Positions 47,011 through 59,302 of a stretch of DNA of 64,000 nt are shown piece by piece. Location: the NCBI GenBank assembly GCA_022376465.1, contig JACDTU010000012.1, positions 1,333,470-1,397,469 of the forward strand, read 5' to 3'. A program made the position numbers and the translations under genes. Position 1 is the first letter of the stretch. The number at the start of each line of letters is the position of its first letter. Below the pieces are notes generated by a model, which did no database searches, was not told the origin of the DNA, and saw only the letters and a list, made by a program, of their open reading frames with translations. Origin of the DNA: Cubamyces lactineus. Lineage: Eukaryota > Basidiomycota > Agaricomycetes > Polyporales > Polyporaceae.

Positions 47011-50000
47011 CTAGTCTCCTCGCCTGGTCTTCTTGGTAAGGGGCGACGACGGGGGCGACGAAAGAGGGGACGAGTACTGATACAGTGTCTTCTTCTCGGG
47101 GGTAGTCATATCGGAAAGCGGGCTAGTCGGACGGGAGGCCTGCGATCTGGAGAATGCCCAGGTGACTTTGCGCAAGTAGTTGATCCTCTTCTCCACTGCT
47201 TTCTGGGATTTTTCTTTGTCCTCCGTATCCTCAGTCTGCTGAGAGTCGTCCAGCGAAGCGAGATCACGGGCGGCCATGTCGAGGAGCTCGATGACAAAGG
47301 CGTGGATGTTGTGGTATTCATACCCCTCGAAAGCGTACGCCAGCACGAGAAGGTCCCACCACCGACAGAGTGTAGGCTTCAGCACTTCGAAGTAGGGATG
47401 GATGTGACAGAGAATATCCGTCTCGAAGTTCTCGGGATTCAAGAAGAGAAGCTCCTTGTAAGATGCAATAGTCGCCATATCCCCGTCGAAGAGGTTGCGA
47501 ACAACGTTGCGCAACCGCGCCACTTGGTCTTGCCGTACATTCGGGAAGTCAGTGAGCTCACCAACGAAGTCCTCGCGCCGTTCACCGCCTGGCCCTGCAC
47601 GTGTGATGCACAGGAAGAGCAACACCCAGAATAACGATTCCATGTCGTGGATCGCATCATGGACCACCTTTGATGGCGGGATCAAGGAACGTCGCCAGTT
47701 GATAGCAACCTGATTCGGGGCGCGGAGTATCTTGACACTAATGAATGGAAGAGTGCCCTAGCACAGGCGTTAAATAGGCAGCTTCGAATGAGTCATACGC
47801 ACTCACCGAACGAACCTCTCCTCTCCGTTCCGGGACATGTCGACGTATTGGTTCGGGAGGAAGCTAGATTATGAATCAACATAAGCACTCAATCCGTGAC
47901 AAACCGTAGAGACACGACAACAAACCAGAAGGGGTCCGTCCCAACCAAGTGCTTCCGGGGTATATACATTACCTGGGGGTGGTGCTCTGCCTGAAAGCTT
48001 GTAGTATTCCAACCCGGCCCGAATATATATCGTGGCCCGTATAGTGATCTCGCCGGGGCTGGATTCGTTGGGGTAGCGGTGCTTGACGAGATGAACAGCA
48101 CGAGAAACAACCTCATCGGTGACTTGCTCTGCCCACTCTTCAGTGCAGACATGGTAGAGTTTCATGTTTGTCAGTCGGCGGATTTCATCCGCATCATACG
48201 TGATTTTGCGCTCTTCCACCGTCCGTGTTCTCTTTGCGTGGTCAAAGTCGATGAGGCAGCCACGAACGTCTTGTGTCTCAGAATGAGCAGAAGGAGGAAT
48301 ATTGTGACCCCTGAGCGCAATAAGCAGGTTCCCGGCGCTGATGTCCCGATGAACAACGCCGTGCTTAAAGGCGAACCGATGACCTGACCTCTGTTCAGCT
48401 TCATCACCAGGATTGATGGAGGGCATCACGGGCGTACCGCGAACGCAATCCAATAGCAACGAGACCAGTTCTTGTCTACTCGCGAAGAACTTGATTGGGC
48501 ACCCGAACACCCCAAGCACGATGCGCACGCGAGTGCGCTTCGGTGGCTTCGTCTCCTGTTGCCGCCCAGCGAAGAAGCGCGAGATGAGCTGCATGCCCTC
48601 GACGTCGACGCATTGGAAATGGAGCCATTCATCCAGTTCGGGATCTGTGACTCGAGTACGCTTGAGAGATTGTTGTTGTTCTTCCATCTGCACTGTTACT
48701 GGCTCCAAACCTCCCCGTATCAAACTGGCGGTATTGTCAATTTCACCTCCAATCTTCACGACCTCGTGGAACTCAAATTTCCCGATGTACTGAGCATCTG
48801 AGTCGCCGGTGACGTTCTTCAGGTGCTCGTATAAAGTACCTTCGTCCACCCGTCCATCGGAGTTCCAAAATTGTTTGAGCACGAAGACCTGCCAAGCGTC
48901 GTGAGCCTCGAGCCGATCACGCCAGCAGCTGGAAAACGCACCTTGCGCACATCCGGATCTATTGCACGATCCTCGTATCGGATCGCCGCCCATACTATAC
49001 AGCCACTTCCGCTCACCACCTCAGTGCGAAGGAGGCTAAGGGCCCTCAACGTAATGAAGACACCTTGCTCTGTGGTGATCACCCATTGCGTTCCAAAGTT
49101 GGTCTTCTTGTACTCCTCGAGGTTGAAACGATCGTTCCCCCAAGAGGTAATACGATACGTGTGGATGGGCGCCAACGTCCCGCGCGCCAGCTTCATGGTA
49201 GGATCAAAGCCGAGGCGGTGCGCGGGTAGGATCGCGAACGCGGCGATGACTTGAATGAAGTCCCTCGGATTCTACCAACCGCGGTCAGTTCTTTGTACGC
49301 GTTCTGTGTCTCGTCTCCGAGGACGCACCTCGTGTATATTGATCGGTTCGTCCATGCCCAGGACCCCAGATCTGTCTTGCAGCCAGACCGATACTTGCAT
49401 GTTACTCAAGAAGAGACCAAGCGCGAACCGCCGATCCTTCTGCTCGACCATCATGACGCGCAGATAAGTCAAGAGCTGGGAGATGAGCTCCTTGTCCTTC
49501 TGTTCATAGTCGCGCTTGGCCTCCACTGCAGCGACGAACTGTAACCAGCGCAGCTTGTCGCTTTTCTCCGACTGCGCGTCACGCATCAGTAGCTATCCAG
49601 CGATGCTTCATGAACTGCTTACCGGTGCTTCGGAGGGATCTGCGAAAGCCATGGCGAGGGCGCAATCAGGTCGGATGAGGGTAGCACCTTCCTCGAGCGT
49701 CTGTGGGACTTTCGAATGGTAATCCACCCAGATAGCCTCGCGGACTTGATCCTCGTGCTCTCCCACTACGTCTCTAGCCACCTTCGCTATGGCATTCGCC
49801 GTTTTGGTGAACGCCGGGTAGAGGTCCAGCTCCTTGTACTTTGCCTCAGGTCGAGGGAACCCTTTCCAGCGCTTGGAAGCGTATAGCTTGTCCTTGGATT
49901 GAATGAGAGCGTCGTAGATTCGATCGAGTGCATCGGAGTCAACGGGGATGATCTTGTCCAGAAAATCCTTAGTAGACACGAAGCGGGTGCTTCGGGCCTC

Positions 50001-50159
50001 TTCCATGGCGTGTTTCCGTAATGTGTCCGCCTGGACAACCCGAGTGCCAAGCGTGAGGCCCTGGCTAGCAGTCGGACGGAATGACACAGGGGTATCTATT
50101 GAGTCCTTCGGAGGCTCGTCTGGGAATGTAACCGACTTCTGAGCTCGAGAGTGCGCCAT
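47011..50159 (-). CDS. FunK1 fungal-specific protein kinase, copy 2
   Basis: The most complete of the three copies. The start ATG at 50159 (MAHSRAQKSVTFPDEPP) reads straight into the conserved N-terminus without the one-base offset seen in copies 1 and 3. Exon borders worked out: 50159-49623, 49571-49329, 49271-48942, then from 48888. Motifs are HGVVHRDISAGNLL, GCLIDFDHAKRT and HDAIHDMESLFWVLL. The tail ends KKTRRGD, different from KRLKLGH in copy 1. Copy 2 carries an extra segment (SLKRTRVTDPELDEWLHFQC) between the lobes that copies 1 and 3 lack. Exact introns in the C-terminal third are not fully resolved. Confidence 0.87.
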
Positions 50160-50479
50160 GAATGTTGGTATGACGAGGAGATGGAGGAAGGGAAAGCAAG
50201 CCGAGCTACACACCTTGCTCTATCGCTCTTTTTCTATAGCTATCGCGCTATCGATGGCAGCAGACTCAGCGATTCCAAACAGATGACCAGCACTAAACCG
50301 GGAAGGCTGGGAGGAACACGCGGAGTACACGTAGCACGTATCTTGAGTTAGGCGCTTGAGGCTGAGATAGCTGGAGAAAGATGGCTTCGTTGATATCTCA
50401 GGTCGACCATAACAGTGGCCGCTGCGACGTGAATCAAGGACTCACCCGCTGTTCTTCAACACAATCAGGATCTGCAATA
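50160..50479. other. Promoter region of FunK1 copy 2
   Basis: 320 bp upstream of the kinase start up to the MITE. No individual site is assigned. Confidence 0.4.
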
Positions 50480-50841
50480 GGGGTGCTCAATTCTTGTCGG
50501 TCGGTCGGTCGGTCGTTCGCAAGGCTGTCTTGATGGCGCGGTTTGCATGAAGCGACAGGAAGCGACGAGCTTTCTCTGCAAGCGCCAGGCTAGATTTCTC
50601 TTCCGGAAATTAGTTGACTTTTCAAAACCCGCTAACGTTCAAGTAAGCACGCGCAAACTCCGCAAGAGCACGTAAATGTCTTGCCTCTTTTCGGGGCTGA
50701 AAGAATGCTTAGGGTTAACGTAGACGCGTCGTAGGGTTGCATCATTGTCGTCTCACAACGAGGGCTCGCTAAAGGCGTCTCTAGCCATCGAAGTGTCCTT
50801 GTGAACGACCGACCGACCGACCCACAAGAATTGAGCACCCC
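50480..50841. mobile_element. 362-bp MITE with 45-bp terminal inverted repeats
   Basis: The first 45 bases (50480-50524) match the reverse complement of the last 45 (50797-50841) with two mismatches. Both ends begin GGGGTGCTCAATTCTTGT and contain a tandem GGTC array. The element is flanked on both sides by TA, the target duplication of Tc1/mariner-type transposons. It has no coding capacity, so it is a non-autonomous miniature element that depends on a transposase elsewhere. Confidence 0.88.
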
Positions 50842-51699
50842 TAATGGCCTGAGTGCTAGTCATCGCAGAGTCCTCCGGTGAGCATGAGGCCGAAACATGG
50901 GGCAAGAATCTCAGGCGGTACCAAACATGGCACAACGTTCGGTTCCTTGCAAGCGTCTCGCGTCTATTACGACCGTCTTGTCAACTCCTCACGGGCTAGT
51001 AGTCCAATTCTATTACCTTGTGTTTATATTACACTCGTCCTGCCAGCTATAGGTTCAGAGTCCATCGGCGCGGCGAAGCCAAGACTCGGATGAGCACCCC
51101 ATTCAGAACATCCAACGTGGCGGCCGTAGTTGGCCCCGGCGGGGGTTCAATCTTGTCCTGCGTGGACTCGCCGTCCATTGTTTTGCATTTGGGAATCGTC
51201 GTAAGCAACACGATAGTTGACATTGACTTGCTGACTGCGCCTAGTTGAGCCCACCTGAGTCACCATGCGCCTCGGCGTCCAAGTCCAAGCTCTCCGTATT
51301 TCGCAAGACACTGCTCAGATTGACAAGAAAGGCTACGTCCTCGCCGTGATACTACGCTATCGGCGACAAGCACTCCAATCACGGCTGACATCAAGAGCTG
51401 TCATCATCCACAACATCTACATGAACTTGAAGAGCCCTATTGACGTGTGCGAACCGTACCGGGTCCAAATTCTTTGTGATAGGCGAAGAACGGTAGGTCA
51501 TTGCCTCGGGATATCAATGGCACTAGCAGTAAATCTTAATCGTTCGTTTCTCTTGTTCACGTTCTGAGCCATATGCTTGTACGGCGTTTTCTTCGACTTG
51601 AATGTAATTGTGTGGAGAAAGTCGCTGGTGGGCTAGAGGGAGGACTAGCGGATCGATCGCGTAATGCGACGATGGCATGTGTAATATCGTCCAGGTATT
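50842..51699. other. Region without recognised gene
   Basis: A 100-codon plus-strand frame (51265-51567) has no family resemblance and is not called. Confidence 0.4.
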
Positions 51700-52170
51700 T
51701 GGCCCTCTTCTAGCCCTCTTCCTTTAGTCGCTCGCCGAGCGTCGTCCCAAGAAACGAGGGTGCTAGCGGCCTCATCCAGGATCTTAATGTCCAAAGCGTG
51801 GATATTGGGGTATTCATACTACCCCTCGAATGCGTATGCCAGCACCAGGAGTCCCACCATCGACGGAGCATACTTAGGCTTGAGGGGTTCGAAATAGGGG
51901 TGGACGCAAGGAAGGACGTGCACCTCAAAGTCCTCAGGTTGCCCGAAGAGTTCTATCTCGTTGACGGCGATGGTTGCCTTATTTTATCCTACGACGCAGC
52001 AGTTAATGCAGCGAATCCTCTGAACTTTTGTCTGCTACAGGGTAGGTGTCGAGCTCGCCTACAAGTTTCATTCACCCTTCGCCACCTGGCCTTGCGCGCG
52101 CGCAGTGCACAAGAAAAGCAGGACCCAGAAGAACGACTGCATGTCATGGATCACATCATGAACGTGAACC
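51700..52170 (-). pseudogene. FunK1 relic (C-terminal fragment)
   Basis: The minus strand shows the same order of features as the C-terminal FunK1 exon but broken across frames: the block corresponding to HDxMxSFFWVLL near 52100-52160, the CHIHPYFE-like block near 51900, and the block corresponding to LLVLAYAFEGYEYH near 51820. Stop codons and indels interrupt it. It lies directly 3' of copy 3, so it is the remains of a fourth tandem copy. Confidence 0.75.
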
Positions 52171-52210
52171 GTAGCTGATAGCGAGTACGAGAGTTTTTGC
52201 CAATCCATGA

Positions 52211-52293
52211 CTGCAGAATGACCGGGGCTGTGGTACCGTTATTTTGAGGATGTAGTGATCATCCAACGTCTGGCCGGCAGTGCTCGCAGACAT
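52211..52293 (-). repeat. 83-bp block, inverted copy of 37271-37353
   Basis: It lies in opposite orientation to the copy at 37 kb relative to the kinase genes, so the two flanks are not simple co-duplicates. See the entry at 37271. Confidence 0.8.
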
Positions 52294-52498
52294 ACGTGGC
52301 ATGCTACCGAGCACAGAGACATCCAATTGAGATGGCGGAGACAGGACAATCTCTACAGCACTGAAGCCTACGCGTACGTGCACTCCCCACTCAGTATGCA
52401 GACTGACCATGGCTGACGTCAACCACATGAACAATCTCCACGCGCTGCTAGCGTGCAGGATATACTGCGACGCTGGATAGCGGAGGTGAAGGAGGGTC

Positions 52499-55395
52499 CT
52501 AGTGACCCACTTTGAGTCTCTTTGCCGGGGGCGATTGCGGGGGCGACGATAGAGGCGAGGAGTGCTGATGCGGTGTCTTCTTCGTCTCGAGGATATTGAT
52601 GTCGGGCAGCGGGCTAGACGGACGAGAGGCCTGCGATGCGGCGACTGCATGAGTGATCGTACGCAAGAAGTTGACCCTCTTCTCTACTGCATTCTGCGAG
52701 TCTTCTTTGCACTTCGCAGATGAAACCAGATTGCGGGCAGCGTCGTCGAGCAGCTCTATGACCAAGGCGTGGATGTTGTGGTATCCATACCCCTCGAAAG
52801 CGTACGCCAGCACGAGGAGATTCCACCACCGACAGAGTGCAGGCTTGAGCGCTTCGAAGTAGGGGTGGATGTGACAGAGAATTGTCGTCTCGAAGTCCTG
52901 GGGTTTCGAAAAGAGATGGTGCTTGTAAGATGCGATTGTCGCCATATCGCCGTCGAACAGGCAGTCGACAACTTCGAGAAGCTGGTCCACCTGCTCTTGG
53001 CGTTCGTTCGCGAAGTCCCTCAGTTCGCCTATGAGTTCATTGCGTCTTTGGTCGCCTGGTCCCGCGTGCGTGATGCACAGGGAGAGCAACACCCAGAAGA
53101 ACGATTCCATGTCGTGGATCGCATCGTGGACCACATCCGATGGTCGGAATGAGTAGTAACCTTTCCAGGGAACACTTACTTCACCCGGGGCGTGAAGTAT
53201 CTTGACACTGATGTATGGACGAGTGCCCTAGCAGTAGTGTCAAAAAGGCAGATTTCAATGAGGCAGACGCGCTTACATAGAAGATATCTTTTATCGGCTG
53301 TACGATAGATCCTACAGCGTGGGGAGGACACTAGATTCCGGGTCAATATGAACATTCAGCCTATGGCAAATGGCGGAGGCACGGCTACGAACCAGAAGTA
53401 GTCCATCCCAACCAAGTGCTTCAGGAGTGTATACATTACCCGGAGGTGGTGCTCTGCCTGAAAGCTTGTAGTATTCCAACGCGGCCCGAATATATATCGT
53501 GGCCCGTATAGTGATCTCGCCGGGGCTGGATTCGTTGGGGTAGCGGTGCTTGACGAGATGAACGGCACGAGAAACAACCTCATCGGTGACTTGCTCTGCC
53601 CACTCTTCAGTGCAGACATGGTAGAGTTTCATGTTTGTCAGTCGGCGGATTTCATCCGCATCATACGTGATTTTGCGCTCTTCCACCGTCCGTGTTCTCT
53701 TCGCGTGGTCGAAATCGATGAGGCAGCCACGAACGTCTTGTGGCTCAGAATGAGCAGAAGGAGGAATATCGTGACCCCTGAGCGCAATAAGCAGGTTCCC
53801 AGCGCTGATGTCCCGATGAACAACGCCGTGCTCGTAGGCGAACCGATGGCCTGACCTTTGTTCAGCGTCGCCACTAGGAATCATAGAGGGCATCGCGAGC
53901 TTACCGCGAACGCAGTCCAACAGTAACGAGACCAGCTCCCGTACGCTCGAGAACAACTCGATCGGGCACCCGAGGAACCCAAGAACGATGCGCACGCGAG
54001 TGCGGTTCTCCGGTGCCTTCATCTTCCGTCGCCGCCTGGCGACAGCGCGCGACGTTACCTGCATGCTTCGTTCTTCCGCCTCCACTCGTGCTGGCTCCAA
54101 ACCTCTTCGTATCAGACCGGCGGTGCTGTCAATCTCACCTCCAATCTTCACGACCTCATGGAACTCAAAATCTCCAATGTACTGAGCATCTGGGTCCCCG
54201 CTCGCGCTCTTCAGATGCTCGTGAATAGCACCTTCGTCCACCAGCCCATCGGACCTCCACAGTTGTTTGAGCACGAAGACCTGCCAAGCGTCGTGAGCCT
54301 CGAGCCGATCACTCCAGCAGCTGGGAACCCCACCTTGCGCACATCCGGGTCTACTGCGCGATCCTCGTACCGGATCACCGCCCATATTATACAGCCACTT
54401 CCGCTCGCCATGTCGGTGCGGAGGCTGATGGTCCTCAAAGTCATAAAGTCACCGTGCTCCGTGGTGATCACCCATTGCATGATGCGATTGGTCGTCTTGC
54501 ACTCCTCGCGACTGGAGCCATCCGGCCCCTGAGAGGTAAAACGATATATGTGGATAGGCGGCAACGGCTCGCGCGCCAGCTTCATGGTAGGATCGAAGCC
54601 GAGGCGGTGCGCGGGTAGGATCGCGAACGCGGCGATGACTTGAATGAAGTCCCTCGGATTCTACCAATCGCGGTCAGTTCATTGTATGCGTTCTGTGTCT
54701 CGTCTCTGAGGACGCACCTCGTGTATATCAATGGGCACGTCCATGCCCAGCGCTCCGGATCTGTCTTGCAGCCAGACCGATACCTGCGTGCTACTCAAGA
54801 AGAGGCCAAGCGCGAACCGCCGAACCCGCTGCTCGACCATCATGACACCGAGACAGGCCAAGAGCTGGGAGATGAGCTCCTTGTCCTTCTGGTCAGAGTC
54901 GCGCTTGGCCTCCACTGCAGCTACGAACTGTAACCAATGCACCTTGTTGCTTTTCTGCGACTGCGAGTTGCGCGTCAGTAGCTGCCCTGCGGTGCTTCAT
55001 GGGCTGCTTACCGGTGCTTTGGAGGCATCCGCGGAAGCCATGGCGAGGGCGCAACGAGGTCGGGTGAGAGCGGCATCTTTCTCGTGCGTCTGTGGGACGT
55101 TCGCGTGGGAGTGCACCCAGGTAGCCTCACGGACTTGATCCTCGTGCTCTCCCACTACCTCTCTGGCCACCTTCGCTATGGCATTCGCCGTTTCGGTGAA
55201 CGCCGGGTAGATGTCTAGGTCTTCGTACTGTACCTCAGCTTGAGGGAATGTTTGCCAACATTTGCCAGAGTAGAGCTTGTCCTTGTGCTGCATGACAGCG
55301 TCGTAGATTAGATCGAGTTCGCCGGAGTCAATGGACATGATCTTGTCGAGGAAATCCCTAGTGGGCACGTAGCGAATATGTTGGCTTTCCTCCAT
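52499..55395 (-). CDS. FunK1 fungal-specific protein kinase, copy 3
   Basis: It has the same architecture as copy 1, with HGVVHRDISAGNLL, GCLIDFDHAKRT and HDAIHDMESFFWVLL, and a KRLKVGH tail. The first exon ends near 55012. As in copy 1, the first in-frame Met is internal (55395), and the Met at the position of copy 2's start is one base out of frame. About ten codons near 52720 are missing relative to copy 1 (the PDDSLRAEDA segment). Between the lobes it equals copy 2, but 5' of 53838 it is nearly identical to copy 1, so it is a mosaic. The exact join between kinase core and C-terminal exon (53.15-53.35 kb) is unresolved. Confidence 0.83.
53552..53838. repeat. Segment near-identical to 48085-48370 (copy 2/copy 3)
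   Basis: About 285 bp covering the stretch after IDFDHAKRT. Here copies 2 and 3 agree almost base for base while copy 1 differs at many positions. Confidence 0.85.
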
Positions 55396-55470
55396 GACTT
55401 CCCTCCGTGCTACTGCCGCCTTTATGATCTCACGTGTAGGGCTCTTGAAAGCACGCTGACGGGCTATCAC

Positions 55471-56283
55471 AGGAGTATCTGCAGGATCGACGGGGGCTCG
55501 TTTGGGGATGCAACCGGTCTCTGTGCTCGAGACATGAACGCTAGTATGGCGAGGAGAAAGAGAAAGAGAAAGTAGGTCGAGCTACATACCTTGCTCTCTT
55601 GTCCTTGTTGTATCGGTATCGCGCTATCGTTCGGAACTGATGATAAAAGCCTTAGCTAGGCCAGAAAGACGTCACTTCTAGGCGCGGAGGACACGCGCAG
55701 CACGCGTCGTAGTCCGGTATCTTGAGTGAACGGCGTCAAGCTGGAGATATGGCTTGATTGATAGCTCAGCATGATATTACTGACCTCTGTGTTGTGAACC
55801 CGACCTCACTCGCTTCGAATTAAGACTTCGAACATACGATAGTAGACGCAAGTAAACGGCTGCTGGCAACAACAGCGTAATGAGCAGTCAAGATGTGCGG
55901 GAAACCCACGTGGGTGCGTTCATCAGCACGTGATTCGCTTTCTGGTACACCTCCACGAAATCTTGAACTTGGATTGCGTCCGTGACGACTTAGACGCAGC
56001 CATATCCCCATGCACCGTGCTCCCAGACGCCTTTCGATGCAAAGGGATTGGCCATGGACAGTTGCATGGCGCTGGTCGTTATGAGCCGCCGAGTGCGCGC
56101 TCACAGTCACCGCACTAGGAAACCTTGTTTACCGAATCACCCCCACAGCATTCCCTGCATCCGCCTGTCGCGGATGATCGCAGCGCCTTCATCTGGATTC
56201 TACAGTGCTTCTCGGCCGGCTTAAGGCCGCTTTCACGCTCTCTTAAATCCCGCCGCACACACTGCTGTGCGATCCGCCTCACG
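55471..56283. promoter_or_regulatory. Divergent promoter region, FunK1 copy 3 / GMC
   Basis: Duplicate of 40516-41332 with scattered substitutions and short indels. No specific site is assigned. Confidence 0.45.
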
Positions 56284-58884
56284 ATGCTCCTCCACCTTCC
56301 TCGGGCGTGGCTCGCCGTCTTCGCAGCGCTTGTCCTACAGCGTACTGCAGCAACACGCTCTGGAGAGCAGAAACGTGTGTCCTCGGGAATTACAAATGAT
56401 CCTACCTCGGTCAATGGGCAGACGTACGACTACATCGTTGTCGGAGGTGGTTTGACCGGGACGGCTGTCGCGGCGCGCCTCGCAGAAGACTCGACCTATA
56501 CCGTCCTCCTCATCGAGGCCGGCGGGGATGACAGGACGGACCCCACAGTATACGACATCTACAAATTCAGTGATGCGTTTGGTGGCCCGTTGGATTGGGC
56601 CTGGAAAGCCGATCAAGGGAAGATAATCCGAGGGTAGGCTAATTACATCAACATACGGCCTTGTACTAATCACCCATGCTGATCCTTAGGGGAAAAACAC
56701 TGGGTGGAAGTAGCTCCATCAACGGAGCTGCCTGGACGCGTGGTCTGAACGCTCAATACGATTCGTGGTCGATGCTCCTCGAGCCCGACGAGGCGAACGT
56801 GGGCTGGAACTGGGACGGACTATTTTCATACATGAAGAAGGTATACGTCCGCCTCTTTGACAATTTGCGTGTGCGTGCTAACATACTCGTCAGGCGGAGA
56901 CGTTCTCACCCCCAAATGCTCAACAAAGCGCAAAGGGCGCCCAATACATTGCATCCTACCACGGTACGGCAGGGCCGGTACAGGCGACGTACCCAGACGC
57001 GATGTACGGGGGGCCCCAGATGAAGGCATTTGTGGACACCGTGGTAAACGTCACCGGAATGCCCCATTACAAAGACCTCAACGGCGGGACGCCAAATTGC
57101 GTCTCCATCACGCCTCTCGTACGTCCCTCAATCATACGCACGTCTGCAAGCAATCGCGCGAGGCTGCCTTTTATGTCTGGTCTGACCCACGTCTAGAGCC
57201 TGAATTGGCATGCGGACGACCACCGCTCGTCTTCCATTGAGGCATACTATACCCCCGTTGAGAACCAGCGCAAGACGTGGACGCTTCTGATCAAGCACCT
57301 CGTCACAGAAGTGCTCTTCAGCGGCTCAGACATACCTTTGACAGCGTCTGGCGTCGCATTCTCCTCAGCCGATGGCAGCTCCGGTCAGTACAAGGCATTT
57401 GCGCGCAAAGAAGTCATCCTCGCTGCCGGCGCCATTCAGGTCGGTGCTCGGTTCATCGGCTGAAGAAGTCCAGGATGATGCTAACGCATCTTGCTCGTTA
57501 TAGACGCCTGCATTACTCCAGCTTTCAGGAATCGGCGACCCCGATGTGCTTGGGCCCCTCGGCATCCCGGTACGCAACGGGCTAAAGACCGTCGGGAAGA
57601 ACCTTCAAGAGCAGGTCAGTACCCCCTGCAATCTTCACGTCACAGAGAAGCGTCGTCAGCTGACCAACATGCATCAATGGCATAGACACAGAACTCGCTG
57701 GGGGCGAAAGGAAACGGCTTCAACCCTGGGGGACGGGGCCCTACGGACGCCATTGCATTCCCGAATGTGTACCAGCTCTTCGGCGACCAGGCGAGCGCTG
57801 CCGTACAGACCATGCAGTCCTCCATTCAGGCCTGGGCGCAGTCCCAGGCGGGCTCAGCGCTCTCCGCGGACGCGCTAGCCACGATCTTCAAACTCCAAAC
57901 CGACCTTATCGTGAACAACAATGGTACGCCGATCACGCCTTCTTTCCTTACTAGCGAGTGAGAGACTGACGGTGTGCGGCGTGCATGTATGATCCATAGC
58001 TCCGATGGTCGAGCTGTTCTTCAACTATGGTTACCCCGAGTACGATTCTGTTCTATCACTACCTTGAGCTTTAGACTGATCTTGGGGGCTGTTCAAAGTG
58101 ATATAGGTATTGTCATGTGGTCGCTGCTGCCTTTCAGCCGGGGCAACGTCACCATCACTGTGCGTCCATCATACACCAACACTTGCATATCTCACTCACG
58201 ATCATTCATTCTACAGTCAAAAGACCCCTTTACATCGCCCTCTGTATACGTGAACTACTTCAGCATCGACTTTGATCTCTCCGTGCAGGTCGCCGGCGCG
58301 CGTCTCTCCCGCAAAATCTTCGCGAACCCTCCCCTCAGGTCAGTCTTCATTCCTAATCAAGTTTTGCGTGTCCCTCCTTTGTGTTGTACCCTCCCCTCAT
58401 CACACGTCTGCACGCCCTGCACAATCCGACACTGATGCTTCACCCCATCCAGCTCGCTGTCTCTCGGAGAGACCGTCCCCGGCTTCCAGACCGTGCCGGA
58501 CAATGGCAATGGCGGCTCGGACGCGGACTGGAGAAGGTGGATCGACCAGCCGGGCGGGGCAGGCTTCAGCTCCGTCGCGCACCCCATCGGCACCGCGGCC
58601 ATGATGCGGCGCGACCTCGGCGGTACGTCTCCTTCCATCCGTCTACTTATTTGGCCATAAAATATAAGACGAAACCGGCTTGTCTGAGCGGTGTTGATAC
58701 TCACATGCTAACGCCAACGCGCGTCGTTGTAGGTGTGGTCGACGCACAGCTGAGGGTGTATGACACGACGAACCTCCGCATTGTCGGCGCATCCATCATG
58801 CCCCTCCAGATCAGCGCGCACCTCTCAAGTACGCTATACGGTGTTGCGGAGAAGGCAGCTGACCTCATCAAGGCGGCTCAATGA
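56284..58884 (+). CDS. Secreted GMC oxidoreductase, glucose-oxidase-like (AA3 family)
   Basis: FAD-dependent alcohol or sugar oxidase, about 600 aa in roughly ten exons (56284-56633, 56690-56840, 56894-57118, 57197-57439, 57504-57614, 57686-57923 and further short exons to 58884). It has a signal peptide, [15 protein letters not shown] for FAD binding, the GMC signature [19 protein letters not shown], and a second signature near [17 protein letters not shown]. The catalytic His pair lies in the C-terminal part: [13 protein letters not shown] and [12 protein letters not shown]. Glucose oxidase has the same layout, which suggests H2O2 production outside the cell, typical of wood-decay fungi. 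Aryl-alcohol oxidase or glucose dehydrogenase remain possible. The truncated sister lies at 41333. Confidence 0.9.
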
Positions 58885-59231
58885 GCGCTGTCCTTGTTCA
58901 CAGTAGGGTTTGCTGAGTTTAGCGGCAGGAGTTAGCATGTTGTAATATCGCTTCTCGGACTTGGACGATGCCTGATGCACAGTCTTGATGCCGAGACTGG
59001 TGCAACTCGACTCAATCGTGTCTGCTCTTCCTCATGAAACATAGTGGATGCTCGTAGGAAAACCTGTAAGTACAAGACGACGAAATTGAGCCATGCTAGT
59101 AGTATAATGGACGATATCATCTCATCTACAAGAGTCAACCAATCGCCGCTGTGCTGATGTTCCTCAGCGCTGCAGCCACTCGTCCTGCAGCAATGCCAAT
59201 GCTGAGGGTCCTTCTGCTGGCTCAAATGCAA
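58885..59231. other. Intergenic
   Basis: 347 bp between the GMC stop and the tRNA gene. Nothing is recognised. Confidence 0.5.
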
Positions 59232-59302
59232 ACACTGATGGTGAAACGGTATCATGCTTGCCTTCCAAGCAAGCGGCGTGGGTTCGACTCCCGCTCAGTG
59301 TA
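59232..59302 (+). tRNA. tRNA-Gly (anticodon UCC)
   Basis: A 71-nt cloverleaf with no intron. The acceptor ACACTGA pairs perfectly with TCAGTGT. The D stem GTGA pairs with TCAT (one G-U pair). The anticodon stem is CTTGC/GCAAG with loop CTTCCAA (anticodon TCC), and the T stem is GTGGG/CCCGC with loop TTCGACT. Discriminator base is A. Internal A box TGGTGAAACGG and B box GGTTCGACTCC are present. A T5 run at 59306-59310 should terminate RNA polymerase III. Confidence 0.93.

Noticed and set aside
50495..50520. GGTC tandem array as an ordinary microsatellite
   Set aside because: The same array occurs inverted 300 bp away within matching 45-bp ends, so it is part of the MITE terminal repeat.
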